Below are positions 31,701 to 41,235 of a DNA stretch of 64,000 nt, piece by piece. The notes beneath the pieces were generated by a model. The model did no database searches and was not told where the DNA came from. It saw only the letters and a list, made by a program, of their open reading frames with translations. Origin of the DNA: Isoetes taiwanensis (lineage: Eukaryota; Streptophyta; Lycopodiopsida; Isoetales; Isoetaceae). The position numbers and the translations under genes are program-made. Where the stretch lies: the NCBI GenBank assembly GCA_021234155.1, contig JAJEKV010000014.1, positions 21,469,513 to 21,533,512 of the forward strand. The letters are read 5' to 3'. Position 1 is the stretch's first letter. Each line of letters begins with the position of its first letter.

Positions 31701-32990
31701 TTCACGCCACCCCATGCCTCCCGCACTCACATATCGGGGACAGCCTGCGGACGCCACGCCCACCTACAAGTACCTAGGGTGGAGTTTCCTCCTCGCCTCT
31801 CATTGAGGCGCCTATCCGCTATGGTGACAAATACCGAAAGCGCTTTATGCCATGCGTAACAACAAATACCAAAAGCGAGCTCTATGATTGGGGCCATCAC
31901 CACATCTGCTCGGGCACGGGTCGAGCATGTCCTTCAGACGGGTCGAGGTTTGGGGCCCGGCTGCCTTTTTGGCGACTGGAATGACTTGGAGCAGGTGCGT
32001 GAAGGCATTTTGGCACGCACTTGGGGTGAAACCTTCAAATTCCCCATCGATTCTCCCCGCGCAGAAACTGGATTCTTGCCGCCTCGGCCGGCAGCCCTTG
32101 ATAGACACATCGCCTATTTTCGTAAAGTGGTTACTATGGGTGATGCTCGGCCCCGCACCTAGCTTACACTAATCGTGGGCCATGGGTCCGCAGCCGCTTA
32201 GGGCCCGTTGGAGGGGTAAGAGAGAGCGGTGGTTCGCCAGATGGAACGTCGGCAGAGCACGATGCGCGCACCGGGCACGCCGATCGTGGACAAAATTGCG
32301 GGAGTACCTAGATGCTTGTTTCCTTGGCAAGCTCGGGACCCCGGGCTTAGAGCAGGTCAAAATGGCCCATTACAAGGAGCACATCAACCCGTGTTAGCCC
32401 GGGCCCACAAAATTTCTACCTGCGTTCCCAGCCTGCCCCCTCAAAAGCTGCACTCATTGCCTCCATTCGCATTGCAGTGCCCACCATCTTCGCGACGAGG
32501 CGCAGTGGATTGGGGAGCCCCGCCGGACAGTGCTCTGTCAGTCTGCCACAAACGGGTGCCATTGAGGATGAGTCTCACACTTTCCAGAGTCGCCCAGTTC
32601 ACCGATCCGGGCCGATACGCCCCCTTAGTACTGCCGGACGTGCCCTTGCATTTGCTGATGAACACACCGCCAAGACGCGTGCCACCGGGTCATACATTCA
32701 GAGGTAATCGGACTCATGGGGTCACCTTTGCCCCTCACCGGGTCTGCTCACGACTAGGCACTACGTGTGGTGCATGACCAGATATATTTGGGTGTTTCGC
32801 ATTTTTATATGATTAGCATAGTTTGTCGCCAGGCCGATTGCTGCCACGGTTTTCCTCGAAAACCCTTTCGGAGGGGGTTTTTAATCCGGCAAGAATCCGC
32901 TTGTCTTGCGTTTTGTATTGGGTCCCATAGACCGATTGGTCTCCGTGGACGATAAAAGTACCTTCCTTCCTTCCTTCCTTCCTTCTTCTT
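28718..32990 (+). mobile_element. LINE 1: decayed non-LTR retrotransposon
   Basis: A GC-rich block in AT-rich surroundings, homologous along its length to LINE 2 (46.4-51.4 kb). Endonuclease remnants are VVSWNCRGFPW near 29498 and DLIFLMETWEH near 29565. Reverse-transcriptase remnants include GFRPRHSTIDHIFTLRH (31182-31240) and LFGLYIDRLE (31480-31510). A C-terminal remnant near 31900-32400 includes ARTWGETFKFP-like sequence. Frames shift every few hundred bases, so no protein is made. The 3' end carries the shared stem-loop and GGGTCCCATAG...GGACGATAAAAG, then a (CCTT)n tail. The 359-codon Pro/His-rich frame starting at 28702 is a by-product of GC-rich repeats. Confidence 0.8.
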
Positions 32991-34610
32991 TTTAGGCTCT
33001 TTGTAACCTGCCTTTGACTGTTATATATTCTCCAGAACAATTGCATTTTTAGCATGTGATGCACCATTTTTTCCTATTGTTTTTGTCACTTGTTTCTTTA
33101 TATTCTATAAGCTATTTCTTTTATACTTTATAAGTTCAAATTGTGAACTTCTTGCTGCGATTCTTATCTCTGATATGGCAAGACCATTTTTGCCACTATC
33201 TTTTTTCTAGTTTATTTGCTTTTATCTTCAGCTTGCCTGCTAGTTGCCTGAAATCTTATAGTATTTTGCAAATCTTGTTATACAGTATAACAAATTCTAT
33301 ACATCCATACCCCACAAACGAGGAACTTTGTGTACGGTGTAGATTAAGGAATAAGGGGTGAATATGCCTATCCAAGGGCTCTCGCTGCCCTACGTCACTC
33401 CCCGTGTGAATATGCACCCAAACAAAAGGGGGTTTTAAGGGGGAATTTAATTTTAAACATGTCTAATGTAATGGTTTGTGTTGATTAATGTTCATAGTAG
33501 TTATATTGGTTGTTATATTACAAAAAAATTTTGGCCCTTCGGGCCACAAAAGAAACAAACATAGATAAACTCTGAGGTAAACAAAAAAAAATAAATAAAA
33601 ATCAAAATAAAATAAAAGTACAAAATGATTGATGTGTTATTGCAAACCATATATTTTAAATTGCATAATTTATAGGCTCCAAAATGACAACATTGTAACA
33701 ATTACAATGCGCTCAAATTGTCTTGAAATCATTCTAAAATAGCATTGTTGCAACAACGCGCTCAATTAGTCTTGACTGAATAGAAACTGTAGGCATTGGT
33801 AGTTACACATAAAATAGAAATGGATCATGCGACAAACTTGATCTTCCTTAGTTGTTTGTGCAATTGCCATCGTAAGCATTGCTAGAGATATCAACATCTT
33901 GCAAATTGTTTTTGAACCTGCATAGAGAATAGTACAGAGAATACTTTAGCATTAACGTATTTTGAGCAGCACATATGCAAAAACTTTCCAAGAACATGAC
34001 AAATGCTAGCAAGGTAGTATGTAAATTCGAGCCTGGACAGAGAAAAGCAAGCCATTGCATAACTTAAAGCAATGAATTCCATGGTTTAACAGTGTGGAAT
34101 TAAGCTTAGAACAAGCGAGAGAGAGCACAATGCATAATGAAAAATAGAAGATAAGATAATGCTTAGAAGGATAAGGGGTGAAATTTCACCTGGAAGTATA
34201 GCTCATTCTTGGAAGGATGAACCTTTATAGAATAATCTGTAATCCAGCGCATTGAGAAAAAAAAAAACACTTTGTCGTGTCACATACCTACTGCAGCTTT
34301 TGTTAAGACTGGTAAAAATAAGAGAGTCAAGTTGAAAACTATGGAACACATTATGTCAGAACAAAAATAAATGTGTCCAGCAACTGAAGAGTCCGAATAG
34401 TACCATTTGGCAAGTAGATGCTAAGATGCATAGGTATGTGAGAAATCTGCTTATTTCGCTTTGTTACTCTGTCTATCTCATCTTGTATTTCTTCCTGACA
34501 AGTGCGGGAAGCCGGATCAAGATGTTTCTTAAAATGCGTCCGATGTGCTCTAAGGGAAACATATATGAAATTCAAAAGCGTCCAAGACTTACAAATGTAA
34601 ACCTTCTCCT
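32991..34610. other. No gene seen
   Basis: AT-rich sequence. A small palindrome, GGCCCTTCGGGCC, lies at about 33533-33545. No frame longer than 75 codons looks protein-like. Confidence 0.4.
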
Positions 34611-35266
34611 CTAAATATCAAGAAAATCGGCATAGTCCAGGCCCTCATATTTTATGCAACCGCAGAACAAGAGGACTTCCGGCAGAAGATGCAGACATGC
34701 AAGATTTATGCACAGAGCTTGAGCTTGAGAATTAGACATACTCTGCTTCTTGGGCGATGATGAAGAAGAAAAACTTGTTGCTGCTTGTACTGCCGGAAGA
34801 AGCCTTAATTGCTCGGGTGCATAAGAAAAAAAAACAGACCCTTCTTCCGCGATTTCTTCCATCTTTGAAAGGCTATGTTCTGTAGCTCGCAGGAGTACCC
34901 CTTGCTTCATCAAGCAATCCAGCTTTTTCAAGAATTTTCCATGCTAGAACTGTGGCTACAAAAGCCATTGCAAAACCAAACTTCACAGTCTGTGAGGGCC
35001 GAATCTCCTCGCTAGCTTATTGGGTTGTCTGCTTCTACAGAAATCCGAGTCAGAATAGTGTTCTGATCATGTGTATGCCAAAATCCCCATTGCAGCTGTG
35101 CAAAATCTAAAACCCCTGAACTCTGCATGACGTGACTCAGATTGTCAATCTTAGCTTTCAAACTTTCTTCCATAGCTTCCAGCCATGCATGATCCTGGTC
35201 GTGGAAATCACCTCCATGCCTTTTCCTAAGCTTTCTCGCACTGGCCTTGGGGCCCATAAACTCCAA
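34611..35266 (-). pseudogene. Hypothetical gene remnant with a hydrophobic segment
   Basis: On the minus strand an 84-codon frame starts at 35266 (MEFMGPKASARKLRKRHGG), preceded by a TATA-like CTATTTATG about 115 bp upstream, and stops at 35012. An overlapping frame (35010-34873) continues with SEEIRPSQTVKFGFAMAF and a hydrophobic run. A third frame (34931-34611) starts MKKLDCLMKQ and is rich in Ser. The three pieces read like one protein broken by frameshifts or unrecognised introns. TVKFGFAMAFVATVLAW resembles the GH9 endoglucanase VKFGFPMAFTTTMLAW motif, but the preceding DAGDN is missing, so it may simply be a membrane helix. I do not recognise the gene. Confidence 0.35.
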
Positions 35267-35859
35267 CGATGCACTAACGGAGATGTTAGAGAAAAAAGGA
35301 TTGATGTACTAGATGGGACCAAACCGTAGAAGGACAGAAGGGAGATGCAATGAGAGCTGATGAGATAGAACAGGGACGTGGAAGAACATAAATAGGGCTA
35401 GAAGGGGAAAGAACAAAATAACTAACAGATAACTACCTCCGTAGTTCTAGAACCTTGTTTTCCTTCTATTCGGTGAAACGAAGGAAAACATCATCTGATA
35501 AAGAAGGAATATGTAGCATAATAACAGGGGGTTTTCTTTGTGTTTTTGTACGCTTTTCGCAAAGGTTTTCCTAAGATTTCATGGCGTATTCGAATGGATG
35601 TACTAATGCGTACATCTAGAGTGCACCATTTCTTAGCCGTTGATTTAGCTTTTTTTTTTCAATGGTCCAACATCCAAGGGCTCACAACAAAAGCCCTCTT
35701 TTTATTTTAGTTGCCATTTTCAGAGTTTTGCATGCAAGCATCGTGCCATCATGTTTTAGGGTTATTTTAGGATTAGGAAGAAAGAAGGCAAGAATCGAAA
35801 GCAATACAATGGTGCAGGATTTGCAGCATATTTGAAGCAGCGGATTTGTCAAGGCAGAT

Positions 35860-36890
35860 GTCAAGTTTTGGGCCTTTATAAAAACTTCAGGGCAAAGTGG
35901 CGTTGCTGGAGCTTCTTCCAAACTTATGGCTTTATCCTCGGCTTCTGCCACTGATTTTGGGTTGATTGCTCGGACTAGCCTTTTGATATTGCTGTTCAAT
36001 CCCTCAATGTAAGTTTCAACCGCTTGCCTTTCCGAAACTCCGGGAACATGGAGCCTGAGTCGCATGAATTCCTCTGTGTACTTTGCTACTGACAGGGTAA
36101 CATGGTTCAATCAGAGAATTGCCGGATCTCGCTCGCTAGTATGTGACCTAGGCACATAATGTCTCGCGAAAAGGCCTTGGTGAAGGTCTTGAATCAAGAA
36201 TCGCCCTTTTGAGCTTGTTGGACTTTGTGTAGCCTTTCCACCAAATTCTAGCTGCTCCTATCAAGTTTGCTGTAGCAACCTTCCCTATATCCTTGTCCTT
36301 CATGCCATAAGAGTTGCCAAACTCCTCCATTTCGTCAAGCCAGCTTACGTTTCCATACGACTGTCCTTCCCTCGAGAACCGGCCCAACTTCCTAGTCTTC
36401 CACACATTGCTCATAGCACTGTCAACTTTCTTTTAATAGTCATCTGCCTTCCTTGCCCTGGCTCTTACCTGTGAAGTATCGGACTCACTTTCTGAGCTAT
36501 AACCGCTCTTGGCTGCCCTGCGTGTCGATGAACTGAGCTAGGTGGTGTTGGAGTCCTTCTGTTTCTCCTTTTCCTCTTCTTGTCTCTGACATTTCCCTGA
36601 TTGTCTTGCCCCTCCGGCTGTGGACCTTCCTCGATGCCTTGCTGAGGTAGTGGTGGAGGTGGAGCAGGTGCATATTCTTGAGCATTCATCAATGGGGTGG
36701 CCCAGTGGATCAGCTGATGCATCTGATTCCTCATCTGGACGAGCCTTGCGTTGATTGCTTCCGGCGTCATTTCCTCGTTGTTGTCATCTTGATCACGTCT
36801 GAATAGGTTTCTAGGTACCCACTGGTGATGTCGGCCTTGGCCTTGAGAACCTGAGCCTGTGTTCCTTGCTGCAAGGATTAATCATCAATG
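35860..36890 (-). pseudogene. Ty3/gypsy Gag remnant
   Basis: Three consecutive minus-strand frames together match the retrotransposon gag (capsid) domain. The first, 36770-36465, starts MTPEAINARLVQMRNQMHQL and runs into a Lys/Arg-rich linker. The second, 36414-36148, has SWLDEMEEFG, KVATANLIGAARIWWKGYTK. The third, 36110-35860, has VAKYTEEFMRLRLHVPGVSE and AVETYIEGLNSNIKRLVRA. Conserved Trp/Tyr and the IEGL segment are typical. The frames are separated by stops and shifts. An acceptor-like TTAATCCTTGCAG lies upstream at about 36,871-36,883 and the frame is open from there, so gag may be expressed from a spliced RNA. The zinc-knuckle region is lost. Confidence 0.75.
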
Positions 36891-37081
36891 CTTGTTATTT
36901 AAGTTACACACTAATCTGAATTGTTGTTAGGTACAAAAGAAATTATGTGAAAATTCTACTTACAAGTCAAGATCATGGTAACATCAATTAGTATATAGAA
37001 ATACATTTCATGAATTACATGATAATAACTGGAGAGAGGGTTTTCAATACACTTTAATTAATTAACAAAACAAGCTTTCCA

Positions 37082-38605
37082 TCAACGATGTCCCCTCATG
37101 GACTTGAAGAAGTTCTTCACATTCTTCAATCGTATGCCCTTGCCGACGTTCTGCAGGATTCTTGCCGCCGATCCTCCTTCCAATGCTCTTGCCATCTGTG
37201 GTGCTGGAAGTTCTGGTGCTGTTGCTGCCACTACTGACAAGTGTGCATCCCTGAGGTGGCCCCTTGCGAAGTCGAGAGCATGAAGGACTACGGATCTCTT
37301 GAAAAGGATAACATGATCTGCTTTGATGTCTATTCTCGCATGCTGCCCGAAGCCTGAAAGTGCTATAAGGAGCGCCACGGACTCCTCACCCCTTGGGCTA
37401 AACTCCTTATGGAAAACTACCATCTGTCCTTGGCTAAGGGCCGGAAGATAGTATCTGGGTGATTTGCCCTTGATTCCGCCCCCGGCTCCCGTACCTCTCC
37501 TCTCAGCTGCTTCGCCGAAGACATCTAATGCCATAAGATCCTCGTGGTCTCTCCACATAGTAGTTGCATTCTCCAAGTTGATGCTGCTAGAAGCTTCTCG
37601 CATACTCCTGGAGCGCACTGGTCTGCTGGAGCTTGGGCCTCTTCCTGTCTTATACAACCTGCTTTGGATCTCCTGGAATTCCTCTTCTGGGATGACGGGT
37701 TGCTGCTGCTGATACATCTGCCTTATCTGTTGGTAAGCTTGAATGTCTGACATAGTTTCCCCGGTGTAGGAATGTCGCTCGGCTACTTCCCTTGGAATTT
37801 CCTGGTAATCATAGTCGATGAAGTCACTGCCCTGTTCTTGTGCAACTAGGCCTAGGAGCTCATCGATCCTGAGACCTTCTTCTTGGCAATAGGGAAGGTT
37901 GAGGATGTCGGTGGCGAGTATGTACTCCTCGCCGTCGATGATGACTGGGGTCAGGGCCGTGATACCAACAGGCGGTTCGAAATCTCGCCTTAATACTTCT
38001 TCTTGTCGTGCTATACGCCTCTCCATCCTTCTTGCCTCCCTCATTTCCCAACTTGGGTTCTCCTCCTCTTGCTCTTCATAATCCTGCTCAATCTGCAACA
38101 TAGGTGTTCCTGATGTGGAGCCGTAGTATTCGTACTCCGTAGCCTGGATCTCGTGGATGTCTATCTGCGCCCTTCGAGTGTTGAGAGGTGCCAGATCCAA
38201 AGGTTGAATTGACGGCTCCCCTGGTTGGTTGACTGCCTTGTACTGCATGAACAAAGCTAAGGCTGCTTGGGCTGAGAGGTATCTATGCCTATGATGCTTA
38301 CAGGTCATGTAGTCTGGCATATTTCTGGTTCTATCCCACAGCCTACTCTTGCCCCTGGATCCTCCACCTATGGCTTGGGTAAGAGAGTCTAAGGAAATCC
38401 ATTTCCCTCCCCTAGGTGGCAAGCTAACTTCCCAGGGCATGATCTGTTGATCATATTGGCAAATGATGTCGGTGTAATAAAGAGTTCTAGTCAGAGTGGC
38501 ATGGAGATCAAAGAGATGATCAAAGACATGGAAGACTTGATCAGTAGGACAATCACGGATGTGATTGGCCTCATTGTACCATCTAACAAAGCTTGAGGGC
38601 GCCAT
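37082..38605 (-). CDS. 507-codon ORF of unknown function in the Ty3 element
   Basis: Uninterrupted minus-strand frame of 507 residues beginning MAPSSFVRWYNEANHIRD. I recognise no family. Visible features: an N-terminal part (1-125) rich in aromatic residues with DQVFHVFDHLFDLHATLTR and a Cys/His cluster (CKHHRHRY, ~105); an acidic then charged helical stretch (~180-220: EEQEEENPSW, EARRMERRIARQEEVLRRD); a Gln-rich region (~305); a Ser/Arg-rich linker (~330-345); a Gly-rich break (~380); and a basic C-terminus (RLKNVKNFFKSMRGHR). It lies between the H3-like frame and gag in the same direction, with a TATA-like box 110 bp upstream. Being intact in a decayed neighbourhood suggests recent insertion or selection. 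An Ogre-type accessory ORF1 is one possibility. Confidence 0.7.
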   Translation of the reverse strand: MAPSSFVRWYNEANHIRDCPTDQVFHVFDHLFDLHATLTRTLYYTDIICQYDQQIMPWEVSLPPRGGKWISLDSLTQAIGGGSRGKSRLWDRTRNMPDYMTCKHHRHRYLSAQAALALFMQYKAVNQPGEPSIQPLDLAPLNTRRAQIDIHEIQATEYEYYGSTSGTPMLQIEQDYEEQEEENPSWEMREARRMERRIARQEEVLRRDFEPPVGITALTPVIIDGEEYILATDILNLPYCQEEGLRIDELLGLVAQEQGSDFIDYDYQEIPREVAERHSYTGETMSDIQAYQQIRQMYQQQQPVIPEEEFQEIQSRLYKTGRGPSSSRPVRSRSMREASSSINLENATTMWRDHEDLMALDVFGEAAERRGTGAGGGIKGKSPRYYLPALSQGQMVVFHKEFSPRGEESVALLIALSGFGQHARIDIKADHVILFKRSVVLHALDFARGHLRDAHLSVVAATAPELPAPQMARALEGGSAARILQNVGKGIRLKNVKNFFKSMRGHR

Positions 38606-38713
38606 TGAGCAGGGAGGAGTATGAAAAATGGCTGATGAAGATAAGCAAGGAGCTAGAAAATCGCCAAAATGGTTGAGAGCAGTTTTGATGGGGAGAAATT
38701 AACAAATGAGGGC

Positions 38714-38724
38714 CCTTTTTATAG
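38714..38724 (-). promoter_or_regulatory. TATA-like box upstream of the 507-codon ORF
   Basis: CTATAAAAAGG on the minus strand, about 110 bp before the ATG at 38605, in a position suited to a plant core promoter. This suggests the ORF may be transcribed from its own promoter rather than only from the LTR. Confidence 0.45.
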
Positions 38725-38894
38725 ACTAGGGATGCCTCGGGTTCCGTGCACAAGGGTTCTTGATGGGAAAAACTTTTGTTCTATGGCTATGGGTGTCCAA
38801 ATGAGGTACCATGAAGTGTAAATCTAAGCAAAACAAATCAAGAAACACTACATGGCAGTTTGTTGGATGAAAATTGGTCAATTTGGGCAAAAAT

Positions 38895-39215
38895 GGGCGA
38901 AACCGGGTCAGAGCGCGCAAATCGCCTCTGCGTCCCGAACACAGGTGGTTTTTGCGCGGTGACCCAATTTGGGTCTTTTCTGGGTTCTACTGAAGATTTT
39001 AGAAAAATTAGAGATGCTAGGATGACTATTTGGACGATTCTAATCTAACTAGGAATTTTTCTTGCGCAAATTGAACATAAAATGAGGTCAAAATGGCGAA
39101 ACCGGGTCAGAGCGCGCAAAACGCCTCTGCGGCCCGAACGCGCAAAACCGGGTCAGAGCGCGCAAAACGCCTCTGCGGTCCTGCGCGGTGTGACCCGATT
39201 TCGCGCGTTCGAACT
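38895..39215. repeat. Short GC-rich repeats between the two accessory ORFs
   Basis: The unit GGGTCAGAGCGCGCAAA(A/T)CGCCTCTGCG occurs at about 38906, 39106 and 39146, with the first two preceded by GAAACC and the third by AAAACC. Reverse-related GTGACCC(A/G)ATTT occurs at about 38960 and 39191. The units can pair and contain CpG-rich GCGCGC. They lie between the stop of the H3-like frame and the ATG of the 507-codon frame. Confidence 0.65.
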
Positions 39216-39360
39216 TTTCTTTTTTTTTTTGTTCTAAAATTTTTTTCTAAAAAAATATCTAACGCAAAGAACAAATTATCTAATACCAATTTGCAAAACA
39301 AAATTTTATATTTATAGGGGAAAATTTTATCAATTTACATACGTTACTACAAGATTATCC

Positions 39361-40657
39361 TCAAAGGTATTCCTTGCGGATCCGGCGTGCCAAGTGCAAA
39401 TCCTTGGGCATGAGCGTTACCCTCTTCGCGTGAATCGCGCAGAGGTTTCCTTCCTCGAACAATTGGGTGAGCTCGGCTTCCGCAGCTACCTGCAACACCC
39501 TTGTCGTGAGCGACATCACCCTGTAGTCGGTGACGAACTCCTGCATCACTTCCCGCATGAGCCGCTCGAATGGTGCCTTCCTAACCAGGAGATTAGTGCA
39601 TTGTTGAAAGTGCTTAATCTCCCGAAAAACTCGGGCATGCCTGGAATTTGGTCCATGATGGACCTTCTTGGGCTTCTCCGGTCGTGGCAGTTGGAGACCC
39701 TAGAGTCTTGTGGGCCCTTGTGCCTATGGGGAGGCCCTAGAGCCTGGATGAGCCCGAAGGGCCTTTTTTAGCTTATTTTTCCTTTTGTTTTGCAGATACC
39801 AAGCTGCTTAGTTGGAGAACCTAGAGTATTGTGGGCCCTTGTGCCTATGGGGAGATCCTAGGTTCCTGCTGGGCCGGCCGCCCTCCACGAACCGCTCGAC
39901 ATTTTGCCGGCAGTACCAGTCATTATACCTCGTCCACCGACGGAGGTATTCCTGGTACGCTTTGAGGCGGCGTCTGAAGAGGCGCTCCTCTCGCAGGGCG
40001 AACGGTCGCTCTCCCGCCTTCTGCTTCTTGACCACCTTGGGTGGCTTGGGCCACTTCGGGTAAGGTGGTCTGCCGTGGGGGTTTGAGGACCCCCCCCACG
40101 ACCTCGTTCTCTTCCTCCTCCACTTCCTCTTCGCCATCTCCTCCTTCTTCTTCTTCTAGCTCCTCGCGCTGGGGAGGCTCCTCGATCCTTACGATCCCTC
40201 GGGGCCGATCGTTCCTCCTCTTTGTTCTGCGCTCCTTCTCAAGCAGCTCTCTCTCTCTCTTCTTCCGTGCTGCCCTGTCCTCCGGCCATTCTGCAACCTT
40301 GTTCTTGCCCTTCTGCTTGATCGAAGAAGGGCCCGGCTCCTGGGTCTGCTGCCGTGGCTGCTCCTGGTCTGCCTCCTGCTCCACGTCCTGCTGCTCTACC
40401 TCTGTGTCAGTGGAGGCTCCAAAATGGCGGGACTCGTCGGTTTGCTGGGTGCTCGCCGACGAAGAGCTGCTGCTGCCAGGCGCCTCCTTCTCAGAGACGT
40501 GGAAGGTGTCATCGCTGCTGGAGGAGAACACCTCTTCACCAGGCTTGGGTCGAAGGTGAGGTGGAATCTGCTTGGTGTGCCGACCTGCTGCTGCCTGCGC
40601 CATCGGGATCGTAGGTCTCTCGCCGAACTTCCTGGCTGTTTGTTTGGTGCGAGCCAT
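39361..40657 (-). pseudogene. Histone H3-like protein with very long N-terminal tail, in a Ty3 element
   Basis: Minus strand. The start codon at 40657 opens a frame beginning MARTKQTARK, identical to canonical H3 through K9; the next residues are FGERP, not STGGK. A Ser-rich then Glu-rich tail follows. At a G8 run (40097-40090) the sensible reading moves to the frame GRPPYPKWPKPPKVVKKQ, which is basic and runs to a stop at 39808. In that same frame, after TAG at 39702-39700, comes a complete H3 core: [26 protein letters not shown], then [16 protein letters not shown] and [10 protein letters not shown], stop at 39361. Alpha-N, alpha-1, loop 1, alpha-2 and alpha-3 are all present and loop 1 has normal H3 length, unlike CENH3. 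A total near 400 residues compares with 136 in H3. It may be a spliced gene or a decayed copy. It lies between primer-binding site and gag of the element. Confidence 0.85.
39690..39862. repeat. 52-bp direct repeat bracketing the H3-like gene interruption
   Basis: TTGGAGA(C/A)CCTAGAGT and what follows occurs at 39690-39741 and 39811-39862, 121 bp apart and about 90% alike. On the coding strand the distal copy lies at the end of the tail frame and the proximal copy just before the histone fold. An intron, or a duplication that broke the gene, is therefore located here. CTCTAG at the proximal copy could be the 3' splice site, since its TAG is also the in-frame stop. Confidence 0.75.
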
Positions 40658-40746
40658 ACTTAACGGTATAGAAAATGGGTGACGTAAGGCTGAGCAAGAG
40701 AGATAGGGTGGAGGAAAAAGGTTGGAGGGAAAATGAGGTGTCAGGG

Positions 40747-40759
40747 ATATTTAAAAAGG
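40747..40759 (-). promoter_or_regulatory. Possible TATA box for the H3-like gene
   Basis: CCTTTTTAAATAT on the minus strand lies about 95 bp before the ATG at 40657. It is a weak match to a plant TATA element and is offered only because of position. Confidence 0.25.
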
Positions 40760-41222
40760 AGGGTCCCTGGGAATATTCTCCTACCATAAATAGGCCTACT
40801 TATTAGCCCCCCTTATTAATTATACCCAATGTACCCTAATTATTAGTACATATTTAATTATTGATATACATACTTAATTTCATATTATACTTTAGAATTT
40901 TTGAATTTCCTAATAGTTTGAAGTATTTATGGATTTGCGCCATTTTTCACCCAGGTCTCAGATTGGCATGATTCTTCGACCCATTTTAGGTGAAATTTTA
41001 TGCAGATGCATAATTTTCACTTCAGATTTACTAGAAGGTGAATTTGACTCATTCATTTCTTCGTCTAACACTTAACCTATTTTCGGACCCACTACCTAGG
41101 AGAAAATTTTTTCCCTATTTTCGAGGTTCGATGGTAGAAATTTTAATTTCATACCCCTATCGGCCTGTTAGACTACTTTCATGGTTATGGTCAGTGCTAG
41201 TTCCTGGTCAACCAAGAACATC

Positions 41223-41234
41223 GCTCTGATACCA
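41223..41234 (-). other. Primer-binding site complementary to initiator tRNA-Met
   Basis: The minus strand reads TGGTATCAGAGC one base after the LTR end. This is the standard primer-binding site of plant LTR retrotransposons primed by initiator tRNA-Met. It fixes the element's direction and shows that the adjacent LTR is the 5' LTR. Confidence 0.85.
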
Positions 41235-41235
41235 T

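Noticed and set aside
39361-39699. CENH3 (centromeric H3) identity for the histone fold
   Set aside because: Loop 1 between alpha-1 and alpha-2 has ordinary H3 length, and the N-terminus is the canonical ARTKQTARK, which CENH3 tails usually lack. A divergent H3 variant fits better.
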